From Endomychus coccineus (Eukaryota; Arthropoda; Insecta; Coleoptera; Endomychidae): a DNA stretch of 64,000 bases. The notes under the pieces are model-generated. The model ran no database searches, had not been told where the DNA came from, and was given only the letters and a program-made list of their open reading frames with translations. Positions within the stretch are counted from its first letter, which is position 1; each line of letters starts with the position of its first letter. This document shows positions 24,421-36,204 of this stretch, piece after piece. The position numbers were made by a program, and so were the translations under genes. The stretch lies in contig OY294070.1 in the NCBI GenBank assembly GCA_958510875.1, positions 117,284,703 through 117,348,702 of the forward strand. The letters run 5' to 3'.

Positions 24421-24457
24421 TTTGGTGTACAAATTTTAGGCTGCGGTTTGCCCCTCG

Positions 24458-24870
24458 GTTGAATCTATTTTAAATATTGAAAAATTAACATTACGTAGAA
24501 ATTTTTATTCAAGCTTATTAATGGGTTAGTCCTGATTTACTTTCACAAATAAATTTCCGCATTCCCCAAAGAAATACCTGTTCGACTAATATTAATATAT
24601 TTGACATACCATATAACCGAACAAACTGCCTAATGCAGTAATTCTCCATTTTGTCGTATTTTGACTACCGCAAATTATTATTCAAATAATCTCGATTTTT
24701 GGAACATTTCTTTGGTTGCTTTTCAAAGGACTTTAACTTGCTCAACATAGATAAATTGTGTAATTATGAATGTATGTATATGTCTGTATATTTACAATGT
24801 AAACTGTAAATTTGTTATACTGTAAAAGGGTTCGTCCCCTTAATAAATAAATAATATTAAATAAGACTAA
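24458..24870 (+). pseudogene. CR1/Jockey-like ORF2 C-terminus and 3' tail, right part
   Basis: Continues from 21159: ILNIEKLTLRRNFYSSLLMG, then INFRIPQRNTCSTNINIFDI and YNRTNCLMQ, the usual C-terminus of CR1/Jockey ORF2. A 3' UTR follows, ending with a GGGTTCGTCCCCTTAATAAA segment and TAAATAA repeats (24830-24866). The tail repeats and the absence of a longer poly(A) fit this group. Confidence 0.8.
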
Positions 24871-24879
24871 AAAATATAT

Positions 24880-25744
24880 ATAATAATTGACAGAATATTC
24901 CTTGTCCAAAACGACCTCTTTCGTTGGCAAAACAATACTACAACCGGTCAGAAAAATCAATATGCACATTTGTTGAATGTCTCGTCGCTTATCGCACCTA
25001 AAGAATTTTTAATATTTATATGCAGGGCAGGAATACGATTAGCCCTAGATTTCTGAAAATCTGTAAATTTCTGAATAGCAGAAGAGTGTAGGAATGTGAC
25101 GCGAGTTCCTAATGTGTCGAGTGATAAAAATTCCCCTGACAACTATGTTTGCTGAAATCATGTTTTAATATGACCGGTATAATATCTTGATACTAATAGC
25201 AATAGCCAATGTTCTATCATTGTAGGCGTTCAGCGACTTTTTTCTTCGTCGCTCTCGTAAAAACAGGCTACACATGCGACTATATTCTAAAACTAGTCAA
25301 ACTTGTATCTACTGCTCAGTAAATTCCAAATTGTACAATACACCTCAACACCAGGTGCGATATCTTGGTCGAAGAGGTTATCATTCTCAAATTTTCGGCT
25401 CGAACAATATGTAACCAAACAATATAAACTAAATAGCTTAGACTAGACCGTAGTGATATTAATTAAAATGAGGAGAATTTCACAATCCATGAACTTCGAC
25501 CTCTTCAGAACTGAATGTTCACTTTTACTGGAAAATCCCTGGAAATCTGGAAGGTTTAAGGGAGCATATTAATATTTTTTGTTTGTTTTTAGATTTAAGT
25601 AGTGATGATAACTTTATAACTTAGTTGATTATTTTGGTTTGATATTGCACTAAGCTCAAATTAAATGTACAACTGTCAAAAAAACTTGACATTACTGCAA
25701 AAATGGTTCACGACCTCGGCCACAAATTAACACTATTATATGCC
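24880..25744. other. No gene recognised
   Basis: AT-rich; no recognised domain or repeat. Confidence 0.35.
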
Positions 25745-25890
25745 AGTAATAGTATATTAAAGAACGAGTTTCCTAAGACTCGTCTTAAAGCACGAATTCA
25801 AGTTTAAAAAACGAGTGGCGAAGCCACGAGTTTTTTTAAAGAATGAGTGCTTCAAGGTCTTAGGAAACGAGTTGTTTATACTATTTTTTG
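25745..25890. repeat. Nested hairpin, MITE-like
   Basis: ATAGTATATTAAAGAACGAG with TTTCCTAAGAC (25749-25779) pairs with GTCTTAGGAAACGAG and TTGTTTATACTAT (25858-25885). Inside sits a second hairpin, CGAGTGGCGAAGCCACGAG. The motif TTTTTGTAATTTGC at 25885 recurs inverted near 26200, so the full element may extend to about 26215. Confidence 0.7.
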
Positions 25891-26219
25891 TAATTTGCTC
25901 TTTTTATCCCGTTTTTAAACAAAAATGTTCAATTTAGTCCATTTAGGGATTTTTATGGTGGTTGGTAACATCTTAATTTTGAAAGTGAAAATTTGATTCA
26001 GTGGTTCTTTGATCGCTTTCTTGAGTTGTTGACGCTCGACACTGTCATTTAAACTGACATGATGATGACAAGATAATTCCGCATCAAGCTCGCCAACCTA
26101 AACATTTTCGTAAAAAGTTCCGTGCTTTTTTGGATATTAAGACACGGCGAGTGATGACGTTGCGTTCGTTAATGGGTCAATTAGAAAATAAAAATGGAGG
26201 CAAATTACAAAAAAGTCAT

Positions 26220-27383
26220 TTTAGACACTCAATATAAATCTGTTTCAGAGACTAATTTACTCAACAAAGACCTCATAATATTGGGAACAAATTTTTTTTC
26301 CAGGATTATATTCTTCTATTTTGAGGAAACTAACTAACCTTGCAACTAATCAATAATTTCGATTTCTACAGGTTGAATGTATGATTATAATATATTATAT
26401 TTATAACCAGAAAAACCACACTGTTGTCATAATGATCCGATAAAATACCAGGTATATGTTGACAAACAAATGAATGACAAAAGTACAACTTGCAAAGGGA
26501 ACTACCGCCTCAAGACAGTACGGTTCCTATTTTCTTCATTTTAATTAGACTTGTAAAGTTATACAGTAATTTTACGTCGCAACTTGCAATCGTCTCCACA
26601 ATTGCGGACATACATCATCTTGAAAATAGTCCAAACAGAAAGACTCAAAACCGGTATTTCCACAAAAATCCGTGAATAGATAAAAGCTACAATCCAGACT
26701 GTAACGAAGCTTCAATTTCTTGGATAAATCATTCAACTGAAGGTGAATTACAAAAGTTCCCAGAGGAGTTTTTAACAAATTGCAACGAGCTCGTACATAT
26801 ATTTTATAATTTTAATAGGAATTCACTGAATTTTGATACAAATTTAAATTATTAATCAAAAAATGTAAATTCAATTGATCAAGCAAAAAACCTTTTTTAT
26901 GTAAATGTAAAATATCAAAGAAACCTTGAACATACGAAAACGTCAAATAAAATAACAAAAATTGTCAACTAAATAAGGTATTCTGTAAACAATAATAAAA
27001 CAGTAAAACAATAAATAATAAAATTTCAGTAGATTTATAAAAAAAAAGAAAAAATCGTGTTTTGTTGTATCAACACTAATAATTGAAATAAATGACAAAC
27101 TAGTTTTTTTCTTGAAATTTTATTCTATTATTTGTTATTAATGTTACTTATTCCTAAATACGCTTCTTGAATAGGAAACAAGTTTATTTCAAATAAAAAA
27201 TAAAAATACAAAGTTATTTTGCTCATATTAATTTAATGTTAAGGAAAATATACAATTAAGAGCTGGATTAACAAAATCGTCATGAATTTTGCACGAGTCG
27301 GCTCATATTTCGTTCATTAACTGATAAATATGTTACCAGTCCTAGTATGGAGCATGGAGCAGTACCATCGATTTACTCACGTG
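26220..27383. other. No gene recognised; very AT-rich
   Basis: 26800-27260 is almost pure A/T-rich low-complexity sequence. Open frames at 26490-26778 on both strands show no domain. Confidence 0.35.
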
Positions 27384-27385
27384 TA

Positions 27386-28119
27386 CAGGGTGAGTCAGTT
27401 TTTTGTAGACAAACTGCAACAGAAGATAGAACAAGGGTTTTTAAGAAGAAAAGTTCCCATAAACATATGTCGTAGAAGGCTTCGTTTTCGAGATACAGGG
27501 TGTTGAAATTGAAAAAAAAAATCGGTTTTTGCGAATATCTTCGGAACCGTTTATCGTACAAAATACAGCTTTTGTAAGCATTTCCTACTCATAGTACTCT
27601 TAATTGGTGAAGATTTTGAAGGGGTAATGGGTGTTTTTCTCCCCAACTTCTACACCCACTGAAAAAAGTACGGTTTTGAGACAACCATTTGAACCGCCAA
27701 TGTTTTCTACACAAAAAAGGTACTCTTGGTCATAAGCTTTAAAGTTGACCGTTTTCGAGAAAAATCAACTTTTATGTTGAAAAACATGATCAATTCTTAC
27801 TAATTAAACAAAATTTATTCAAACGTTAGAACAAGTAACAAAACCAAAGGATTGACCATGTTTTTCCAACATGACTAAAAAAAAAATTTTTACCGCCCAG
27901 AACATAGCTTACTATGAGTAGAAAATGTTTACGAAAGCTGTTTTCTGTACGATAAACGGTTCCGGAGATATTCGCAAAAAACGAAATTTTTTTTTCAATT
28001 TCAACACCCGTATCTCGAAAACGAAGCCTTCTAGACATATGTTTATAGGAACTTTTCTCCTCAAAAACATCTGTTCTATCTCCTGTTGAAGTATGTCTAC
28101 AAAAAACTGACTAACCCTG
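27386..28119. mobile_element. 734-bp long-TIR MITE (Tc1/mariner type)
   Basis: Begins CAGGGTGAGTCAG and ends CTGACTAACCCTG, flanked by TA on both sides (27384-27385, 28120-28121). Long imperfect TIRs of about 210 bp cover 27386-27600 and 27905-28119; they share GAACGGTTTATCGTACA-like and CGAAAACGAAGCCTTCT blocks. No transposase is encoded. Related pieces occur at 32330-32405 and in the MITE copies at 45.2-46.1 kb. TA target and CAGGGTG termini fit mobilisation by the Tc1-type transposases present at 54-58 kb, which is inference. Confidence 0.85.
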
Positions 28120-28121
28120 TA

Positions 28122-29245
28122 TAAGGTTACTTTTTATCACGTTCCTGAACTTCACTGATGTGAGAATCTCCTTAAAAATGACTTATCTGCTTATCAATTT
28201 GTTTGCCCAAGAAGTTTGTTTACAAATAATACACAATAAATCGTACAACTTCGATCAGGAAATATTATCAGTTAAAGAGCAAAACACATATTACTAAATA
28301 TACCATGAACTCCATCTAAAGCACACACACACTCCTCAGAACATATTCAAATAATAAATAAGTGGTAGATGACCTCGATCCAGTCAATATTGTCCTCCAG
28401 ATTACTTCATAGGTAAAACCTCGGGTAAAACAATAAAATGTAATGACAACAGTAACATCAATTCTTTCGAAACTATTGCTTCAGTCATTCTATTAATCTA
28501 AATGATCTCCGTTTCAATTTCTGCGTCATCGTTAGATGATACCGGACTTATTCGGTAGCCGTTAATCTTGTGTTCGATCTTCAAAATTAACATACTAATA
28601 ACATTTAAATATCTATTCGCTTTTCGAAACTACCAATATCGTGAACCAAAAGTGATTTACTTTGATATGAATCTTTACGATTCATTTTAAAGTAGGTTGG
28701 AAATCAATCATCAATAAATGACACGAAAGAAAGTCTACCAAATTTTAGATGGGCGAGCAGCAACAGGGTCCGTTAGAATTGGGCTATTATTGTTATTTTT
28801 GAATTTTATTTTATGGGATCTGGATATCAAGGAGAACATTTTTGGAAAGCGGAACCAATTTAAATTCAACACCTAAACAATCGGTGAATACTTGAAACTG
28901 TCCGATAAAACTTTACGTTTAAAAAATAAAGACGTATAATGGTATACTTGTATATACAGGCTCTCCCTGGGGTACGAGGAACCTTTATGAGTCGGGGCTA
29001 TTAAACTATTTTCCAGCTATATGGAGCTTGGGTAGATTTTTTAAATTCGTTATTTACATGTTATTTATTAAAAAAATATTCAAATACCCTGCTATCAATG
29101 AAATTGACATAGCAATTATAAGTTCCTGTAACTGTAACAGTTTTGAGTAATCAATATGGAAAATAAGAAACGTAGTAATAGGCTGCTGTCAACAATTTTG
29201 ACAAATTTGACATTCCCAAATTGAAAACGTTTTTCTAATTACAAA
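28122..29245. other. No gene recognised
   Basis: No domain recognised. TATACAGGCTCTCC at about 28954-28967 may be a degenerate Tc1-type terminus belonging to the transposase remnant downstream. Confidence 0.3.
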
Positions 29246-29249
29246 CTTC

Positions 29250-29750
29250 ACTCGCGGAGAGTTACTAAACATGATGTATTGTATTAGTGAGGCTTGAAGA
29301 AATCCTTTGCTGGCAAGTCATCAAAAATACCCCGATTCAAGAATTCCGAAAACCGATACTTTGCGAAAACTGGCAAAAAAGTTCGAAGCAAATGGTAGTG
29401 TATGTTACGCTAGTAAAGAACTGTTTGGTCGTCGAGTAAATGAAGAAGATTTGTAGTTCAAGTCCTAATAAAAATTCAAGAAAATCCATAAATAAGCAGC
29501 AGGCAGAATAGTGCAGAACCAGGTACAAAAACTGATATATCAAAGTTCACCGTACCTTTCGAATCATATTAAAGCACAAGTTCCACCCATACTATTTGGG
29601 AAAACATCAAGAGTTATATGGCGAAGATTTTCAAAATAGAGACGTTCCCCAGACCTAACACCAATTGATTATTTCTTATGGAGATGTGTTAAAGAACAAG
29701 TTCACAAAGTTCGTCCAACAACTTTTGAGGTTATGAAAAATACGGAAAAA
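29250..29750 (+). pseudogene. Tc1/mariner-related transposase with N-terminal HTH, internally deleted
   Basis: Plus-strand frames show the N-terminal helix-turn-helix area (TRGELLNMMYCISEA, then IPKTDTLRKLAKKFEANGSV and GRRVNEED) typical of arthropod transposases with a DUF4817-type domain. After a gap come KHQELYGEDFQNR and the terminal catalytic block SPDLTPIDYFLWRCVKEQV with VRPTTFEVMK. The first two catalytic Asp blocks are missing, so several hundred bases have been deleted. Stops occur throughout. Confidence 0.7.
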
Positions 29751-29972
29751 TAGGATAACTCAATCGTAACTCAAGCATTTCGGTCAGGGAATGTTAACTA
29801 CTAGAGTAAAAGCTCGCATACGTTAGACATTTGACAGTTTGTGTAAACAACAAAATGGTGGCTTATTTGAACATTTGCTATGAATTATTTGTTGAATGAA
29901 CAAAATAGACTTCACATATCGCCCATCGTTGGAAAGCTTATTAAAGATGCTATTCAACGATAAAAAAAGATA

Positions 29973-30020
29973 CAGGGTGTTTTTATTTGAAAAAACTGTT
30001 TTGCATTTGGACACACCCTG
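29973..30020. repeat. 48-bp miniature inverted-terminal element or abutting Tc1-type termini
   Basis: CAGGGTGTTTTTATTTG at 29973 and GGACACACCCTG ending at 30020 face each other, both bordered by TA. Either this is an extremely short TIR element or the right end of the adjacent transposase copy with a terminal deletion. Confidence 0.55.
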
Positions 30021-30439
30021 TATACGGTAATTCGAAGTGATTGAATAATCACACTCGAATAAAAATTCAGCACATTAAAACACACTGGATACTTTAATCC
30101 CTGAGTCGTCATGACTTTTCAAAAATTGCGCTTTTTCACTCTTTTTTCGACCTTTGATAAAATAAGCTAGTCGCCCAAGGTATATATATATGAAAGTGCA
30201 CTTCCAAAACGGAGAAGATTATGAGACAGAAAATATGGTAACTGATTTTCAAAAAGAGAACATAGCCCGAATGACGAACTGAGTTGTTCATTTTGCGATT
30301 TTGTCAGGATATCGAGAATCTACAGCATCTGGTAGGTCACTTCCTGCTGTCTACAAATTAACTGTACCACGTTTCCACTGAAAGAATAGTGTTCCTTGTA
30401 ACATAAACGACGAACTTGCAAGGAGAGGGTCGGAGAACG

Positions 30440-30725
30440 CACCAGATCTAGAACAGACCACAGAAGTACCAAAACGTACAGCACGAAGGTCTGTAGAAGA
30501 ATGGATCATGGGAAACCACAAAGAATATTCAAAAAAATTCCAGGAAACGAATATGTGAAGGAATACATCAAAGCCCCGTGTAACAAAAGAACGACATACC
30601 TATTAGCACTAAATAGGGAAAAAAGTAAAAGTCGTAATAGGGCTCATGACTGGCCAGCGCCAGTAAAAGGGCACCGGAGGCAATAGCCAGACAAGCCTAC
30701 AAAGTGGGTTAAGTTTTTAGTGAGT
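30440..30725 (+). pseudogene. Non-LTR retrotransposon (Jockey/I type) C-terminal fragment
   Basis: Frames encode EWIMGNHKEYSKKFQ, TYLLALNREK and, after a frameshift, KVKVVIGLMTGQRQ, matching the segment between RNase H and the C-terminal zinc-knuckle area of the same ORF2 class as 13985-15075. The following HLNKHLHTMG-type motif is not recognisable. Short, decayed piece. Confidence 0.55.
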
Positions 30726-30729
30726 ATGC

Positions 30730-31500
30730 CTGGAATGGTGACTCTCACGGAAGACCATGAGACATAAAGGCTCATAACCTCTCCATAAAAGGTTTTCTTC
30801 ACCTCCGTGAACGACATATGAAAATCCTCTTATCTTCACTCCACGAGACATGTTGCTGTTGTGAAAAACAGCGACAGGCAACAGGGCTCCTCGGAATTGC
30901 TTGCGTTTCTGATGATAGTGATATTTTTGTTTTGCGTATTATCCACGTGCGTATCTGGAGGAAATCCGCCTTTATGGTGGACGGAATAATGAAATTCTGT
31001 AGCTGGGGAATGTAGTTGGTGATTGATGACGACTTACAAAGTTCTAATCATCTCATAACAGCAGCTTAATAATTCAATTAAACACGTGTTAAAATGTTAA
31101 TAGAATTAACGTTCTGCATTGTAAACAAATTTCTTGCTAATCGTCCGACCTCACGATTGATAGGTTTACACTCATGTTTACATGTGCGTTTCTAATATAT
31201 GTATATTAACTTCTTTATTACATTCAGAAGAAAAACTTATTTACAAAAGTACATTAGGATCTATTTTACTTTGATATTCGAAACCAATTTGTTTAGATTA
31301 TCGACCTTTCAAAAAGACATTAATAGCTTAGAATCAGTTTACTTCACTAAACTTAAAAAAAAGATAACCTTATAGAATACGTTTTTCGCTGCATAAATTT
31401 TGATTATTCTTACGTGGTCTACACACTCCCAGCAATCCATGTCAAACTATTTGATATTGTGCAGATTGATCCTCATGTCACAATTAACTTTTTAAGCTAT
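30730..31500. other. No gene recognised
   Basis: A 65-codon frame at 30818-31015 contains CCCCEK but has no recognised domain. Confidence 0.3.
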
Positions 31501-32257
31501 TGCATATAGCTTTTATCGCGGGCTTTGAGCGCGGCGACCGAATCAAGAAAAAAAAACAAAAGACAAATACCGTAACGAAATTCTAAAAAAACAAAGAACA
31601 AATACCGTAACGAAATATCCTATGATCCTCCACTCCGCCTACCATGTAGCTCGGCCGAGCTTAAAATTGTCGAAATGTTAACTTTGAACCTTTTAAAAGG
31701 TCGTGATAGCCCCAAACTCGGTCGAAAACTGTTTTGAATTGGTTAATTTTCGATAAATCGAATGACGTTCACGTGAGGAGCGCGTAGCTCGCGAGTTAGA
31801 AAAGTGCAAATTTACGGTACATATTAGAACGTCTTAACGAGGACTTTTCGCATGCGGTTTTCGCACCATGTCGTTGCCAACTAAATAGCATATTCTCGGG
31901 CCCCAAAATGTCGATTAAATAGGAAAATTTAATTAAAACAGTTTGAGGTATTCTCAGCTGTCACCTACTAGCATCTGACATGCGACGTACGAAAGGGAAT
32001 TTTCTAGCTACTTAAATATACCGAAAGCGGGTAAAAGCTAGCGGCCCATAGCCCAAAATAATTTGTTACAATTGGCGCCGGCCGCACGGGGTTCGAAACG
32101 GCCCCAAATTAACAAAATAGAGGTAAAATGTATAAACTCTAACTTACGCGCAGCGAGCTCCTCGAGGATATGTCAAAATTATTACGGTCGTAGCTAATTA
32201 CATAAGTCGTCTGGCGTTCATGCAATTGTGTTTTTATACAATTCGAACCTTAGTCAC
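31501..32257. other. GC-richer block of unknown nature with a 35-bp tandem duplication
   Basis: ACAAATACCGTAACGAAAT occurs at 31563-31581 and 31598-31616. The rest has several GC-rich patches (GGCGCCGGCCGCACGGGG near 32074) unlike its surroundings and no open frame. It could be a retroelement leader or a regulatory region; I cannot decide. Confidence 0.3.
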
Positions 32258-32295
32258 CATAGATAACTCTACTACCGGTAGTAGAGTTATCTATG
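32258..32295. repeat. 38-bp perfect palindrome
   Basis: CATAGATAACTCTACTACC followed directly by its exact reverse complement GGTAGTAGAGTTATCTATG, with no spacer. May be the fold-back centre or fused ends of a small element. Confidence 0.9.
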
Positions 32296-32329
32296 CTTGT
32301 CACAGAATACTCTTCATAGAGATCAAGAT

Positions 32330-32405
32330 GATACTCTTTTTTACTCATAATTCGTGAAGATTTTGAAGGGGTAGTGGATGTTTTTCTGCCCAACTTTTTC
32401 CAGTG
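32330..32405. repeat. Fragment of the 27.4-kb MITE family
   Basis: TGAAGATTTTGAAGGGGTAG and TGTTTTTCT(G/C)CCCAACTT match 27608-27650 closely. Only the MITE middle is present. Confidence 0.65.
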
Positions 32406-32409
32406 GCGT

Positions 32410-33813
32410 AGTGCTATGCAATAGCTTTACCGCGGCAGTCCCCGAGTGCCACACGTTTCATTTTTTATTTTTATTTTTTGCGATACGTACGACGGTGGTG
32501 CACGAAAGCATTTTTACATAAATACTACTCACGTGAACATTTTACATCTTGATACCCTTAATACATATTTTAGAATCATTGACAATCAGCCTTGCCCTTT
32601 AATGGAAAAAAATTACAGAATTACAGCCATTCCGAAATCAATAATAACATAATAACAATAACTCGATTTAACAGGACAGGGCAAGGGTAATTGTCTATTT
32701 GTGTAACAATGTTTGCGTGTACCGTCCGTACCATAAAAAATTAAATTGTGATATAAGGATCAATTTGCACATAAGATAGTTTGAAATGAATTGCTAGGAA
32801 TGTGTAGGACACGTCAGTATAAAGAAAATGTATGTAGCGAAGGACGTATTCTAAACAATCACAAAAATGATTTGTGGACTTTAGTGATCTAGAACAACTT
32901 TCTGAAGAATTGAATCTCAGATTATCTAAATAGATTTTTCAGTCGTCTCAATCAGGTAAGAATCGGATATGTTAGAAATACTAATTGATGCAGCCAAAAA
33001 TGCGCAGTCTGATAACATGTCAAAATCTTCTTCATTATTATTATTGAAAAAATTTAGTAATAGAGATCATAGAATAGAAACGTTCATGAAAACAAAACCA
33101 ATCTTTTCCAAATATTATTTAGTGACATCTTCTGGATAATTTATACGCATCCATAATTGGGTCAATGTGCAACGTTCCAATAAAAGAATTCTGTTAGGTC
33201 TTTCGAAAACCGAAAAGTCATTGTATTCACATTTTTGAAAACAACACCATGGTATTGTTTCCTGAAATTCTCGCTCCTGATGTCACGGCAAACTTATGCT
33301 CATGTCGAGTACGTTTGACGTTTTAACATTTGTTGATCAAACCCGACAATATATATCCTCAGTATTTTATTTCAACTACTTGAAAAACAAGCCAACATTC
33401 ATTAGTCTGATATTCATGACATCAAATAGCGAAATCTGTTTCGAGAAATTACAAAAAGAGGTCACATTTTTGTTCACCAGAAGTGTAAATAAATAAAATT
33501 TAATCATCTTCTATCAGGGACATGTTTCGTATCCAATTTTATAGCTTTGCTTCGAAAATTACAATTTCGGCATCATAAGAAAAAGATAAAAGAAACCGTC
33601 GACAGTTCTCCATTATTTCGCAATATTTGGACAAATATCCTTTTATTAATTTGCGATATTTGTTAATGCATTGTTTCTCGAAATCATGCGTTACGTGGCA
33701 ATCGTTCTACACCTTTTATTGATATTGAACAGAAGCCAATTCAATCAGTAATAACAAATTCTGTTAGAAAAAGATTGTCTAGTGCTAGTCGATGATATCT
33801 GGATAATACCTAC
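32410..33813. other. No gene recognised
   Basis: Low-complexity and AT-rich; small open frames at 32446-32652 and 33296-33496 carry no recognised domain. Confidence 0.35.
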
Positions 33814-35655
33814 TTAGTGCAGTCAAATAGGTATTTGAGGTCGAAATCCTTGGGAAACGGGACCGATTTTGATGAAACAAAGTGCATTCATTCTCTTCGG
33901 AATTTTATCAGGAACAAAGTCTACCTCGCTTAAAGTTGCGCTAAAATGTTGCAGTGTTTATAAACAATAAATTAACAATTTAATTAGCGTATTTATGAGA
34001 TTACATAAAAATTCATAAAAAATGATCGGGTGAAGACTATTTTTGGTCAGTGAACATATGAAAATAGGTAAACAAATAGTTGAATTAACTTCATTTGTTA
34101 TAAACAATTTATTTATCAACAAATAGACGAATTCGACCAAAACTACGATTTAGGATCGTTTTCGAATAATGTTGTACTTCAGAGTTCGATTTTGTTCTCA
34201 ATATCATCAAATGTATACCCGCTTATTAGTTAATTTGTTATTAACAAATTATATTTATGAATAAATATACGAATTTGACCAAAATGTCGAGTTTATAGTC
34301 GTTTTCAGCTAATTTTGGCCTTCATAGTACGATTTTATTGTTATTATGGTCTTTAAATGCATACATAAATTCTTGAATTGTTATAAATAAATTATTATAA
34401 ATTATTATTTCAGCTAATTTTGGCATCTTGAGTACGATTTTATTGTTACTATAGTCCTTAAATGCATAGATACATTTTTGAATTGTTATAAATAAATTAG
34501 TTATCAATAAATATACGAATTGATCCAAAATTCCAAGTGTAAAATGTTTTTAAAATTAATGTACCTGTTGATAGTCAAATAAATTATATCAAAAAAAATA
34601 GTATCAAGTCTTAATAAAATAACAAATGAATGAATAAGAAAATGCCACGTTGCAAGAAAAAAACAGTTTAAATCAAACGTATCACGAATAATATTTCAAA
34701 ATTCCTGCTATAATGCCACGAAAAGAATATTTTTTTTAAATTGTAACATCAAGGAATTTTAAATGAGCACCGTATTATACCCTAAGATGAAGGAAAATAA
34801 AATATTTTTTATTTGTTCGTTTCTAAATAGAAATTTTTCTAGTAACATCCATATATATCCATTTATATAATTTATTTGACTATTAATACATTAATTTTGA
34901 AAACATTTGTGCACTTGAAATTATGGAGCAATTCGTATATTTATTATTAAATAATTTATTTATAATAATTCAAAAATTTATCTATGCATTTAAGGACTAT
35001 AATAACAATAAAATCGTACTTAAGAGGCCAAAATTAGCTGAAAACGACTATAAACTCGACATTTTGGTCAAATTCGTATAATTATTAATAAATAATTTAT
35101 TCATAACAATCAAAAATAAATTTATGCATTTGAAGTCCATAATAAGAATAAAATCGTACTCATAAGGCCGAAATTATCCAAAAACGACTATGAACTCGAC
35201 ATTTTTGGCAAATTCGAATATCTAATAATAAATACAATTTGTTCATAAAAAATTTGCGAATTTTTGGGTATACATTCGACGATATTGATGATAACATCAA
35301 ACTCAGAATACCAAAGTTATCCGAAAACGTAGTTTTGGTCGAATTGGTCTATTTGTTAATGAATAAATTGTTTACAACAAATGAAGTTAATTTAAATACT
35401 TGTTTAACTATTTTCATATGTTCACTGGCCAAAAATAGTCTTTACCCGATCATTTTTTATGAATTTTTATGTTATCTCATAAATACGTTAATAAAATTGT
35501 TTATAAGCAATGCAAAATTTTTGCGCAACTTTAGACGAGGTAGACTTTGTTCCTGATAAAATTTCGAAGAGAATTCACTTTGTCCCATCAAAATCGGTCC
35601 ATTTCCCAAGGATTTCGTGATTTGGCCTATTTTTATAACCATTTGACTGCACTAA
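33814..35655. mobile_element. 1.84-kb foldback element with ~770-bp inverted arms
   Basis: Ends are TTAGTGCAGTCAAA (33814) and TTTGACTGCACTAA (to 35655). The left arm to about 34590 pairs with the right arm from about 34860, with a ~260-bp unpaired centre. Within each arm, a unit of roughly 110-190 bp recurs three to four times, marked by AAAATCGTAC, AAAACGACTAT and CTCGACATTTTGG-type segments. No transposase is visible; small open frames inside are repeat by-products. The structure resembles Foldback-type elements, but superfamily and target duplication are not determined. Confidence 0.8.
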
Positions 35656-36204
35656 TTGCCCGTTTCTAGACTTGTCCAGCTCTAATATGATATGCATTTA
35701 ACTCGTACAGTTCTGACAATTTTTTCGAAATTATATAATGAAAATGAGAAATCTTGGCTTCGAACTGTTACCTGTTAGTTAGTTGTAAACTGGATTTATT
35801 GCATATATTCACTCTCTGTGAACTCTGAACCACTCTCAAGAAGATTCTACATATTACACGTGTTTCAAATTAAATTGATTTATGTACAGTATGTACCAAC
35901 TATCTATGAGCAAGTTGCCATATGTACCAAGTCTACGTGTTCATCTACAGCAATAACCTACTGACGAGTACCGGAACTACCGGAATTGTCAAGCTCTGGT
36001 GTTCACTGCGATGTGTTACACCAGTTTGTAGCTCAAGAGATCTTATATATTTCACGAACCGTTTTAGATTATAGTCATTTATAGTCATTAACAACTTTAA
36101 CATTAGCATTATCAAAAATGGTCAGCACTTGGAATTCAATATGTACAGAAAACCTACTCCTGCGGATTTAGTTACACTAATTATTTATAAAATAGCTTCA
36201 TTTA
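35656..36204. other. No gene recognised
   Basis: No domain recognised. Confidence 0.35.

Larger units (their letters stand above)
21160..24457 (+). mobile_element. 3.3-kb DNA transposon with 17-bp TIRs and subterminal direct-repeat arrays
   Basis: Termini are the perfect inverted repeat CGAGGGGCAAACCGCAG (21160-21176 and its complement at 24441-24457), flanked by the 8-bp TSD GTTGAATC. Inside each end lies TGGAAGTTTGGTGTACAA in the same, not inverted, orientation (about 21177 and 24413), next to arrays of GGAAGTTAGT-like decamers (21180-21305 and 24256-24410). The interior encodes a decayed RNase H-fold-type transposase and a C-terminal tudor/chromo-like region. An 8-bp TSD is usual for hAT and P superfamilies, but the TIR lacks the hAT CA start and I cannot place the protein in a named superfamily. 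The element was inserted into an older CR1/Jockey-like copy. Confidence 0.8.

Noticed and set aside
34322..35556. Several small open frames inside the foldback element
   Set aside because: Produced by the repeated arms; same words appear on both strands.
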